A DNA stretch of 10,930 nucleotides, from NCBI GenBank assembly GCA_031259905.1, contig JAIRKS010000156.1, positions 1 through 10,930 on the forward strand. The letters are read 5' to 3'. The first letter of the stretch is position 1, and each line of letters begins with the position of its first letter. The DNA is from Odoribacteraceae bacterium. Its GTDB lineage: Bacteria > Bacteroidota > Bacteroidia > Bacteroidales > Marinifilaceae. A program made the translations under genes and the position numbers. The notes under the pieces were generated by a model, which saw nothing but the letters and a program-made list of their open reading frames with translations, did no database searches and was not told the origin of the DNA. Shown here in pieces: positions 1 through 6,619 of this stretch.

Positions 1-199
1 TTCCCTGAACAGGAATGGCATCGAGGTCATGTTGTACATGACCCTGATCGTGTCGATGCTCGTGTTGATGTACAAGCTCGCTAACGACATCGGGTACAAG
101 ACTGCCAAACGACGCTTTACCATGGAAATGAGAAATCTCGTTATCTCCATGATCGTTACCGAATGTGGCGGTGATCCCACTGTCTTCTTTAAAACATAG
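1..199 (+). CDS. IS4-family transposase, C-terminal fragment (cut by window edge)
   Basis: The frame opening at base 2 gives 65 codons and a TAG stop. The start lies outside the window. The peptide has a hydrophobic segment (VMLYMTLIVSMLVLMY) followed by a basic stretch (YKTAKRRFTMEMRNL) and ends in GGDPTVFFKT. From memory this matches the extreme C-terminus of IS4/DDE_Tnp_1 transposases common in Bacteroidales, in which YKxxNxxGYKTAKRRF precedes a hydrophobic segment. The catalytic DDE residues would be upstream, so I cannot tell whether the element is intact. The C-terminus itself looks normal, with no frameshift. The gene converges on the flavin-reductase-like gene. I could not identify the terminal inverted repeat of the element; it may lie between 200 and 276. 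Confidence 0.78.
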   Translation, partial: SLNRNGIEVMLYMTLIVSMLVLMYKLANDIGYKTAKRRFTMEMRNLVISMIVTECGGDPTVFFKT

Positions 200-226
200 A
201 AAAAACGGTCGGAATTTCTTCCGACC
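200..226 (-). terminator. Rho-independent terminator for the GNAT/flavin-reductase-like pair
   Basis: GGTCGGAA (207-214), loop TTTC, TTCCGACC (219-226) form a perfect 8-bp stem. Read leftward, the stem is followed one base later by six T residues (complement of 200-205), as expected for a terminator of leftward transcription. On the + strand no T-run follows, so it would serve the transposase poorly. It lies 51 bases beyond the stop of the flavin-reductase-like gene. An alternative is that the hairpin belongs to the end of the insertion sequence. Confidence 0.7.
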
Positions 227-276
227 ACTCGTGAAACACTTCCCCCCTGCCTGGTCAGGTGCGAGCGGGAGGGCGG

Positions 277-939
277 TTAGGGGCGTCTTATCCAGGTGCC
301 GGTGATTTTGCCGAACACGAGCTTGTGGTAATCGTTGGCCTCCGCGAAGGCATCGGTGACGAAAGACTTCCCTTCCGGGGAAAAATAATCATCCGGGTGA
401 ACAGTCGTGATACTCGTCAGCTCGCACTCGATAACCAGTTTGGCCTCCTTGTAGGCGACACAGCCGGCGGGCGTCTCGACGGCACTCAGCGTGTGCCGCT
501 TCATCTTATCCCCGTCCCTGCCGGACGAAGAGCCGAAAAGCATCACCTGATCGCGATACGCCTCGTCGAAATACACCATCGTGTACTTCCTCTCGCGACG
601 GATACACTCCAGCGTGTAGCGGTTCGCCCGGAGAAAACACCACGTCGACGGCGCGTTAAACAAAATCCCCCACCCGCCGTAACTCGCCGTCATCGAGTTA
701 TACGCCGTCGTCGTGCCGGCGGTAATCACCGTGAAATCCTCCCCCACCAGCCGGAACACGTTCCCGGTAATGTCCCGCGGGGCGACGGGCACGAACAACT
801 CGTCGAACGTCTTTTCCTTCACGTTCTCTACCTTCTGGATAGCGGCCGGTGGATTCACGGCGGCCTTCTCCTCGCTCTTCGGGGCCGGGGACTTGCATCC
901 CGCGACAATCCCCAGCAACAAAATCAAACTGTTTCTCAT
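277..939 (-). CDS. Lipoprotein with a flavin-reductase-like (FMN-binding split-barrel) domain
   Basis: The protein has 220 residues. Residues 1-15 form a short lipoprotein signal (MRN, hydrophobic SLILLLGIVA, then GC with Cys15 as lipidation site). A Lys/Glu/Pro/Ala-rich linker runs to about residue 50. The rest resembles flavin reductase domain proteins of the FMN-binding split barrel: TVITAG (70-75), NSMTASYGGWG (81-91), RYT (107-109), GRDGDKM (140-146) and DYHKLVFGKI (203-212). In that family the NxMTxSxGG segment and the conserved Arg region lie near bound flavin, so FMN binding is plausible but inferred. Such domains are usually cytoplasmic; here the signal predicts membrane anchoring outside the cytoplasm. 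The redox partner is unknown. The gene follows the GNAT gene by 19 bases and is probably co-transcribed. I am confident of the lipoprotein signal and fairly confident of the fold. Confidence 0.78.
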   Translation of the reverse strand: MRNSLILLLGIVAGCKSPAPKSEEKAAVNPPAAIQKVENVKEKTFDELFVPVAPRDITGNVFRLVGEDFTVITAGTTTAYNSMTASYGGWGILFNAPSTWCFLRANRYTLECIRRERKYTMVYFDEAYRDQVMLFGSSSGRDGDKMKRHTLSAVETPAGCVAYKEAKLVIECELTSITTVHPDDYFSPEGKSFVTDAFAEANDYHKLVFGKITGTWIRRP

Positions 940-958
940 GGCTATCTTGTTTTACATG

Positions 959-1492
959 TTAGACATTCTCGTTCTCGATAAACACCACCCTCTTGACGCG
1001 CTCCAGCAACACCGGCAGGCGAGGCGGCCGCGCGTTCCCCATGACCCACAGCGGGCATCCCGCGCCGCGACCGTCGTACGGCGGCTGGACATGCTGCCGG
1101 TCGAGCACCCGGTAACCGTTCCGCTCGTACCACGCCACCCGCCGCGCGCGCGCCGCCTCCGCGGGAGGCTCCACCTCCAGCAGCCGCGTCCCCTCCAGCC
1201 GTCGCGCGGCCTCCTCCAGCACCCGCGTGCCGATCGACCTGCCGCGGCAGGAGGCGAACACCGCCAGGTGCTCCAGGTAATAAACCTCCCCCAGGTCCCA
1301 GTAGGCGAACAACCCTACCGGCTCTCCCGCCTCCAGGATCGCGTGGAAATACATGCGCTCCCGCCGGGCGATGACCCGCGCCAGCTGCCCCGCGTCGCGC
1401 CGCTCGGCGGGCGGGAAAGCCTCCTCGTACAACGGCGTCAACCTCTCCAGGAGGATGTCGCCGGGCGTCTCTATCCTGTGCAACGTGATCAT
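959..1492 (-). CDS. GNAT family N-acetyltransferase
   Basis: From the ATG at 1492 the protein has 177 residues. GNAT signatures are visible: YYLEHLAVFASCRGRSIGTRVLEEA (71-95, strand 4 and motif A, the acetyl-CoA pyrophosphate loop) and WYERNGYRVL (121-130, motif B). The stretch LEVEPP...ARRVAWYERNGY is typical of a Bacteroidota GNAT subgroup. The loop reads R-G-R-S-I-G, with Ser at the fourth position where the R/Q-x-x-G-x-G/A motif has Gly. The substrate cannot be predicted. An in-frame ATG at 1534 would add 14 residues, but the candidate promoter (-7 box 1514-1521) lies downstream of it, and homology appears to begin at MITLHRIE, so I chose 1492. It is first in a two-gene leftward unit with the flavin-reductase-like gene. 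Confidence 0.85.
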   Translation of the reverse strand: MITLHRIETPGDILLERLTPLYEEAFPPAERRDAGQLARVIARRERMYFHAILEAGEPVGLFAYWDLGEVYYLEHLAVFASCRGRSIGTRVLEEAARRLEGTRLLEVEPPAEAARARRVAWYERNGYRVLDRQHVQPPYDGRGAGCPLWVMGNARPPRLPVLLERVKRVVFIENENV

Positions 1493-1513
1493 CTCGCTAA
1501 AGTTTAATGGCGA

Positions 1514-1546
1514 TAAAGGTAAAAAGAAATGCATCCACGCGCTAAA
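1514..1546 (-). promoter_or_regulatory. Candidate promoter of the GNAT/flavin-reductase-like unit
   Basis: On the minus strand TACCTTTA (complement of 1514-1521) matches the Bacteroides -7 box TAnnTTTG except for the last base. A weak -33 box TTTA (complement of 1543-1546) sits 21 bases upstream. Transcription would begin near 1507, giving a leader of about 15 bases to the ATG at 1492. Confidence 0.35.
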
Positions 1547-1656
1547 CCCCGAGGGAAATATCGCGCCGCCGCGAAAAAAACACGCCCGGCAAACACCATG
1601 TTATCACGTCGCTCGTCGCCCGCCGCGTTTATTTTCGGGAAAAGACGCGGGAATAA

Positions 1657-1688
1657 CTTGCAGGGTATCGCGCGAACGATTATCTTTG
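1657..1688 (+). promoter_or_regulatory. Promoter of tRNA-fMet
   Basis: The -7 box TATCTTTG (1681-1688) is an exact match to the Bacteroides consensus TAnnTTTG. A -33 box CTTG (1657-1660, three of four bases of TTTG) lies exactly 20 bases upstream. The tRNA begins 18 bases after the -7 box, leaving a short 5' leader for RNase P to remove. Confidence 0.7.
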
Positions 1689-1706
1689 CCGGAGTTATGA
1701 CATCAC

Positions 1707-1779
<73 letters not shown>

Positions 1780-1787
1780 CAAGTCAA

Positions 1788-1823
1788 GGAGGCTATCTCA
1801 CGCGAGGTAGCCTCCCTTCATTT
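1788..1823 (+). terminator. Terminator of tRNA-fMet
   Basis: GGAGGCTATCTC (1788-1799), loop ACGC, GAGGTAGCCTCC (1804-1815) form a 12-bp stem with one T-G wobble. It is followed by the T-rich tail CTTCATTT. It begins 8 bases after the tRNA discriminator base. Confidence 0.75.
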
Positions 1824-2101
1824 ACGGCCCCGCGCGCCTCTCCCCGGAAACGCGGGAAGTAACCGGGAAACCGGACGCGCGCCTGACAATCACTCACGAC
1901 TCTCCCCCCATCGACGTTACCCCGCGGCCGCCGGAATACGCCTGACCGCTTCACCACTCCTTATTATATATATATACCGCCGGGAACAACGCGTCCCGGC
2001 AATGCCCCTTTATTGCCTGGAAAAAACGTCCGGCAAACACGCGGCGGGACGCGGGAAAAGCGAGGAAATATCGGCCAATTCCCCGTAAAAGTGCTTTTAC
2101 C
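1824..2101. other. Gene-free intergenic region with inverted repeats
   Basis: I see no convincing gene here. The region contains a (TA)6 tract at 1965-1976; an inverted pair CGCGTCCCG (1990-1998) and CGGGACGCG (2045-2053) with 46 bases between them; a nested small hairpin GGCAAT (1998-2003) with ATTGCC (2012-2017); and the near-palindrome GTAAAAG-TG-CTTTTAC at 2085-2100. The only open frame of note (minus strand, up to base 2170) has no recognisable protein features. No tRNA or known RNA family was recognised. Confidence 0.5.
2085..2100. repeat. Palindrome GTAAAAG-TG-CTTTTAC upstream of the SusCD operon
   Basis: Two 7-base arms form a perfect inverted repeat around TG, flanked by CCCC on both sides. 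It lies 111 bases upstream of the first operon gene, at the edge of the AT-rich leader. The position suits an operator for a dimeric regulator, but that is inference. It lacks a T-tail on either strand, so it is not an obvious terminator. Confidence 0.4.
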
Positions 2102-2210
2102 CCCGTTTATTGCATGAAACGTCCTATTCTTTGGAATAATGTAACTACTCGTATTTCGAGAAAACTTCATAATATTGGACTGCTAAATTTTAGTATAACC
2201 TTAACACTTT
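2102..2210 (+). promoter_or_regulatory. AT-rich promoter/leader region of the SusCD operon
   Basis: Base composition shifts sharply from GC-rich to AT-rich here, just before the operon. No perfect promoter is visible. The best candidates are TTTG (2130-2133) as -33 box with TATTTCGA (2152-2159) as a poor -7 box at 18 bases, or TAATATTG (2170-2177) as a -7 box without a clear -33 partner. The bases directly before the ATG at 2211 are A/T-rich with no Shine-Dalgarno sequence. Confidence 0.4.
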
Positions 2211-3497
2211 ATGAAAATGAAAAAGAAAGCAATTTTCATGATCAGTGTAGCCGCTTTAGCCTGGCTGACGGCCTGCAAAGACGACGGGACAGAAAGCTCC
2301 TCGGCGGCACACGATCCCAGCTCACCGGTGACGGTCGACTTCTTCATGCCCGACTCGGGACGGATACGGGAGAAGGTCATCATTAAAGGAGAAAACTTCG
2401 GCAACGACCTGTCGAAGGTAGAGGTCTACTTCGTCGACGCGCTGACGGAACGTGCCGCCACGGTCATCGGGGTAGACAACAACACGATCTACTGCCTCGC
2501 CCCGCGGCAGCTCGACGGGAAGAACGCGGTGAAAGTTGTCGTGCACGGGAAGGAAGTCACGGCCGCCACGCGGTTCGGTTACACCGTGGCGGAGAACGTC
2601 TCGACGATCTCCGGGAGCGCTTCGAGCACCGGTCTCGTCGACGGGACGCTGGCCACCGCTAAGTTCTCGTACATCCACGGCATAGCGGCCATCGGGAACG
2701 AATCCGTGCTCGTCTTCCAGCGGGACAACGCGTCCGTGCGTTTAGTCTCCGTGCCGGACAACGCCGTGGTGACAGTGCACAACGGTTTCCAGGCTGCCGG
2801 TCCGGCGGTGACGGAAGACAAGACGCGGGTATACGCTGCCGGGTGGAACAGCCCCCACGTGGTGTACGCCTACACGAAGGCCGCCGGGTGGGCTCCCACG
2901 CGTGTCGGCCAGTTGGGCACCCAGTTTTCGGGTCGTATCCGCGGTTTAGCGCTGGACGCGAACGAGGAGTGGCTCTACTTCTGCGACGCGAACGGACAGT
3001 TTGCCCGCTTCGAGATCGCGACGCAGCGCGTGGAGATGCTGAACGCGAACACGGGAGCGGCGACCTCCGACGGGAATTACATTATATACAACCCGTTTGA
3101 CGGCTACTTCTACGCGGCGTGCGCGAACAAGTTCGGGATCTACAAGATCAGTCCCGACGGGACGGAAGTGATCCCCTACGCGGGCTTCAACGGCGCGGCG
3201 GTGGTCAACGGGTACGTGGACGAGTGCGCGTTCGCCCAGCCGAACGGTCTGGCGCTTGACGAGGACGGGAACATCTTCGTGTGTGACGGCTTCAACGCTT
3301 ACGTGATCCGGAAGATCTCGGTCATCAACAATTACGTCTCGATCGTCGCGGGGGCCATCAACGTCGCAGGCCAGGTCGACGGTAACCCGATGGACGCGCG
3401 GTTCAACTACCCGTACGACATCGCGAACGATGGCGAGGGAAACTACTGGATTGCCGAGGGATGGGGATGCGCGGTGAGAAGATACGCCGTCGAGTGA
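2211..3497 (+). CDS. IPT/TIG and NHL-repeat lipoprotein, first gene of the SusCD operon
   Basis: The protein has 428 residues. Residues 1-22 are a lipoprotein signal ending in LTAC (Cys22). The following KDD fits the acidic lipoprotein export signal known from Bacteroidota surface lipoproteins, so surface exposure is likely. An IPT/TIG immunoglobulin-like domain follows at about 38-126 (SGRIREKVIIKGENFGND ... VVVHGKEV). Residues 130-428 read as NHL-type beta-propeller repeats: VSTISGSASSTGLVDG...AKFSYIHGIA, IPYAGFNGAAVVNGYVDE...FAQPNGLALDEDGNIFVCD, and VSIVAGAINVAGQVDG...ARFNYPYDIANDGEGNYWIAE. This IPT-NHL arrangement recurs next to SusC/SusD genes in Bacteroidales and is thought to serve extracellular binding; no ligand is evident. 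ATG at 2217 is a possible alternative start and would keep the signal intact. The gene ends 14 bases before susC and is probably co-transcribed with it. Confidence 0.88.
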   Translation: MKMKKKAIFMISVAALAWLTACKDDGTESSSAAHDPSSPVTVDFFMPDSGRIREKVIIKGENFGNDLSKVEVYFVDALTERAATVIGVDNNTIYCLAPRQLDGKNAVKVVVHGKEVTAATRFGYTVAENVSTISGSASSTGLVDGTLATAKFSYIHGIAAIGNESVLVFQRDNASVRLVSVPDNAVVTVHNGFQAAGPAVTEDKTRVYAAGWNSPHVVYAYTKAAGWAPTRVGQLGTQFSGRIRGLALDANEEWLYFCDANGQFARFEIATQRVEMLNANTGAATSDGNYIIYNPFDGYFYAACANKFGIYKISPDGTEVIPYAGFNGAAVVNGYVDECAFAQPNGLALDEDGNIFVCDGFNAYVIRKISVINNYVSIVAGAINVAGQVDGNPMDARFNYPYDIANDGEGNYWIAEGWGCAVRRYAVE

Positions 3498-3511
3498 TAT
3501 AAACGATAAAC

Positions 3512-6500
3512 ATGAAAAAGATGAAAAAGGTATTATACGTATGCGCCTTGTTGCTCCTTGTTGCCGGAGTGCACGCGCAGGACAGGGTAAAGGTAGCCGG
3601 CGTCGTCTTTGACGAGACGGGCGCGGAATTAATCGGCGCGAACATCGCCGTGAAGGGCGCCCCCGGGACGGGCACGGTCTCGGACGCTGACGGGCGATTC
3701 CGCCTGGAGGTAGCGCCGGGCACGACGTTGATCTTCTCGTACATCGGGTACAAGTCGCGCGAGATCACGTACAACGCGTCGCGCGAGCGCGAGCGCGTGG
3801 CACTGGAGCCGGACGTGAGCGAGATGGACGAGGTGGTAGTGACGGCTCGCGGTACGCAGCGCAAGATCTCGGTCGTTGGCGCGGTCACGACGGTAGACGT
3901 GGCGCAGTTGCAAGTGCCGGCGGTGTCGGTGACGAACATGCTTGGCGGTCGCGTCCCGGGCATCATCTCGGTGACGCGCAGCGGCGAGCCGGGTAACAAC
4001 TTCTCGGAGTTCTGGATTCGCGGCATCAGCACGTTCGGTGCCAGCCAGAGCGCCCTCGTGCTGATCGACGGCGTGGAGGGCAGCCTGAACGACCTGGATC
4101 CTGCCGACATGGAGAGCTTCACGATACTGAAAGACGCGTCGTCCACGGCCGTCTACGGTGTACGGGGCGCGAACGGCGTGGTGGTGGTGACGACGAAGCG
4201 AGGGAAAGCCGGCCGGCTGAACATCGCTTTCAAGACCAACGCGACGTACTCCTACTCGCCGCGTATGCCGGAGTACGCGAACGCCTACCAGTACGCGCAG
4301 TTGGCGAACGAGGCGGAGATCGTGCGGGGAAACCCTGAAATATACTCGCCGGCGGAGGTAGAGCTGTTCCGCACGCACCTCGACCCGGACCTGTACCCGG
4401 ACGTGAACTGGCGGGAAGTGATCCTGAAAGATCACGTGTGGAACAACCAACACCACCTGAGCCTGTCGGGCGGCGGACTGAACGCGCGCTACTACCTGAG
4501 TCTCGGTATCCTGAACAACGAGGCGCTATTCAAACAGGACAAGGACGCGTCAACGAACAACACGAACGTGGACTACCACAAGTATAACTTCCGCGCCAAC
4601 ATCGACGCGAACCTGACGCGGACGACGGTCATGTCGCTCAACCTGGAGACGGTATTCGTGACGCAAAACGCGCCGGGCGACGGGGGCAGCAACAGCGCCT
4701 TGTGGTCGGCGCAGGCGAACATGCCGCCGACGCTCGTGCCGGTGCGTTACTCCAACGGGCAACTGCCGTCGTTCGGCACGAACTCGGACGAGATGTCGCC
4801 CTACGTGCGGCTCAACTACACGGGGTTCACGGAGACCGAGCGCTACTCGGCGAAGACCAACCTGTCGCTGCGGCAAGACCTCAGCATGTTGACCGAGGGG
4901 CTATCGGTCACGGCGATGTTCTCGTTATCGACGAACGGGCTGCACACGACCGCGCGCAGCATGAGACCGGAGTTGTACTACGCGAACCCCCAGACGGGCC
5001 GAAACCTCGACGGGAGCTTGCGGACGGAACTGCGCCTGTCGAAGCAAGACCTGAGCGCGTCGCAAGGCTCGTCCTCCGACCGGAAGATCTACTACGAGAT
5101 GACGGGCAACTACAACCGCGTGTTCGACGAGCACCGGGTGACGGGATTGCTACACTATTATATAGAGGAGAGCAAGAACAGCGACTGGGGCGCCAGCGAG
5201 TCGGGAACAAACCGGACGCTATCGGTGATCCCGAAGCGCTACCAGGCGCTCTCCGGGCGGGCCACCTACTCGTACAAGGACACCTACTTCGTGGAGGGAA
5301 ACCTGGGGTACACCGGCTCCGAGAACTTCGACAAGGGCAGCCGCTACGGGTTGTTCCCCTCGATCGCCATCGGTTGGTTGCCGAGCCAGTACAAGAGCTT
5401 CCAGGAAACGTTCCCGTTCATCAGCCAGTTCAAGATACGGGCGTCGTACGGCGAGGTTGGTAACGACCGGCTCAACGACCGGCGCTTCCCCTACCTGACG
5501 ATCGTCGGCACTACCGGCGGCGGGACGTGGGGCGGTAGCGGCCTCGGCGAGACACAAACCGGCGCGCCCGACCTGCAGTGGGAGACGACGAAGAAATACA
5601 ACATCGGTATCGACGCGAAGTTCCTCAACGATCACTTCGACCTGACGGTGGACGCGTTCCGCAACCGCACGGAAGACATCTTCCAGCAACGCGCGAACAT
5701 CCCCGAAGAGGCCGGGTTATCGTCGATCCTTCCCTACTCGAACATCGGCTCGATGCAGGCGTGGGGCGCTGACGGCACGCTGGCTTACATCCACCGCGTC
5801 AACCGCGACTTGCAGTTCACCGTACGCGGCAACTTCACCCTGTCGCGCAACAAGGTCGACTACTGGGAGCAATCGGGCGTCAACTACCCCTACCAGTCCT
5901 ACACGGGTGTCCCGTACGGCGTCATGCGCGGGCTGATCGCGCTGGGCCTGTTCACCAACGAGGACGACGTGAAGAGCAGCCCGAAGCAGACGTTCATGTC
6001 GAACGTGTTGCCGGGCGACATCAAGTACAAGGACGTCAACGGAGATAGCCAGATCGACACGGACGACATCGTGCCGCTCTCCTACTCGAACACGCCGCGC
6101 ATACAATACGGCTTCGCCGCCGAGGTGAACTACAAGAATTTCACGATAAGCGCCTTCGTCGAGGGCATCGGCGAGGTGCAGTACTTCTACGGCGGGACGG
6201 GTTACTACCCCTTCGCGTGGGAATCGCGTGGGAACATCCTGGAGATCGTGGCCGACCAGAAGAACCGCTGGACGCCGGAATCCTACTCCGGTACCAAGGA
6301 GACAGAGAACCCCAACGCGCGCTTCCCCCGCCTGAACTACGGGAACAACGCGAACAACAACCGCAGTTCCACCTTCTGGCTGGCCGACGGGCGTTACGTT
6401 CGCCTGAAAAACGTGGAGGTCGCGTATCGCCTCCCCGCGCGATGGATACGTCCCGTGGGATTCGAATCGGCAGCCGTCAGCTTCGTGGGAGACAACCTGG

Positions 6501-6607
6501 CCGTGTGGGACAAGGTGAAGCTGTGGGACCCGGGGCAAGCCTCCTCGAACGGTGGCGCGTACCCGCTGCAACGGTTGTTTACTTTCCAGTTATATGTCAC
6601 TTTCTAA
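3512..6607 (+). CDS. SusC/RagA-family TonB-dependent outer-membrane transporter
   Basis: The protein has 1031 residues, normal for SusC. Residues 1-22 form a signal peptide cleaved after VHA. A carboxypeptidase-regulatory-like domain follows (about 26-101; VKVAGVVFDETGAELIGANI ... FSYIGYKS). Next come the linker EMDEVVVTA (104-112) and the plug domain (about 115-232), with SusC signatures IRGISTFG (169-176), ALVLIDGVEG (181-190) and ILKDASSTAVYGVRGANGVV (205-224). The remaining 800 residues are the beta-barrel, ending in an aromatic strand with terminal Phe (FTFQLYVTF) for BAM recognition. It would import a ligand captured by SusD, powered by TonB-ExbBD. There is no N-terminal secretin/STN (FecI-FecR signalling) extension, so it should not act as a trans-envelope sensor. 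It lies 12 bases upstream of susD. The substrate is not predictable. Confidence 0.96.
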   Translation: MKKMKKVLYVCALLLLVAGVHAQDRVKVAGVVFDETGAELIGANIAVKGAPGTGTVSDADGRFRLEVAPGTTLIFSYIGYKSREITYNASRERERVALEPDVSEMDEVVVTARGTQRKISVVGAVTTVDVAQLQVPAVSVTNMLGGRVPGIISVTRSGEPGNNFSEFWIRGISTFGASQSALVLIDGVEGSLNDLDPADMESFTILKDASSTAVYGVRGANGVVVVTTKRGKAGRLNIAFKTNATYSYSPRMPEYANAYQYAQLANEAEIVRGNPEIYSPAEVELFRTHLDPDLYPDVNWREVILKDHVWNNQHHLSLSGGGLNARYYLSLGILNNEALFKQDKDASTNNTNVDYHKYNFRANIDANLTRTTVMSLNLETVFVTQNAPGDGGSNSALWSAQANMPPTLVPVRYSNGQLPSFGTNSDEMSPYVRLNYTGFTETERYSAKTNLSLRQDLSMLTEGLSVTAMFSLSTNGLHTTARSMRPELYYANPQTGRNLDGSLRTELRLSKQDLSASQGSSSDRKIYYEMTGNYNRVFDEHRVTGLLHYYIEESKNSDWGASESGTNRTLSVIPKRYQALSGRATYSYKDTYFVEGNLGYTGSENFDKGSRYGLFPSIAIGWLPSQYKSFQETFPFISQFKIRASYGEVGNDRLNDRRFPYLTIVGTTGGGTWGGSGLGETQTGAPDLQWETTKKYNIGIDAKFLNDHFDLTVDAFRNRTEDIFQQRANIPEEAGLSSILPYSNIGSMQAWGADGTLAYIHRVNRDLQFTVRGNFTLSRNKVDYWEQSGVNYPYQSYTGVPYGVMRGLIALGLFTNEDDVKSSPKQTFMSNVLPGDIKYKDVNGDSQIDTDDIVPLSYSNTPRIQYGFAAEVNYKNFTISAFVEGIGEVQYFYGGTGYYPFAWESRGNILEIVADQKNRWTPESYSGTKETENPNARFPRLNYGNNANNNRSSTFWLADGRYVRLKNVEVAYRLPARWIRPVGFESAAVSFVGDNLAVWDKVKLWDPGQASSNGGAYPLQRLFTFQLYVTF

Positions 6608-6619
6608 AACCTGACGAAT

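Noticed and set aside
259..1507. Long + strand frames opposite the flavin-reductase-like and GNAT genes
   Set aside because: They are Arg/Pro/His-rich without recognisable motifs and overlap genes with clear family signatures on the other strand.
2116..2153. ECF-sigma-type promoter (GAAAC ... CGTA) before the operon
   Set aside because: The two elements are 29 bases apart, much too far for the usual 16-17 base spacing, and no ECF sigma/anti-sigma genes are present.
1964..2170. 68-codon minus-strand frame in the intergenic region
   Set aside because: No recognised motif, signal or promoter, and it covers the operon leader. Not enough to call a gene.
3629..4456. Antisense frame of 275 codons inside susC
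   Set aside because: His/Arg/Val-rich shadow of the susC plug-coding region; no protein features.
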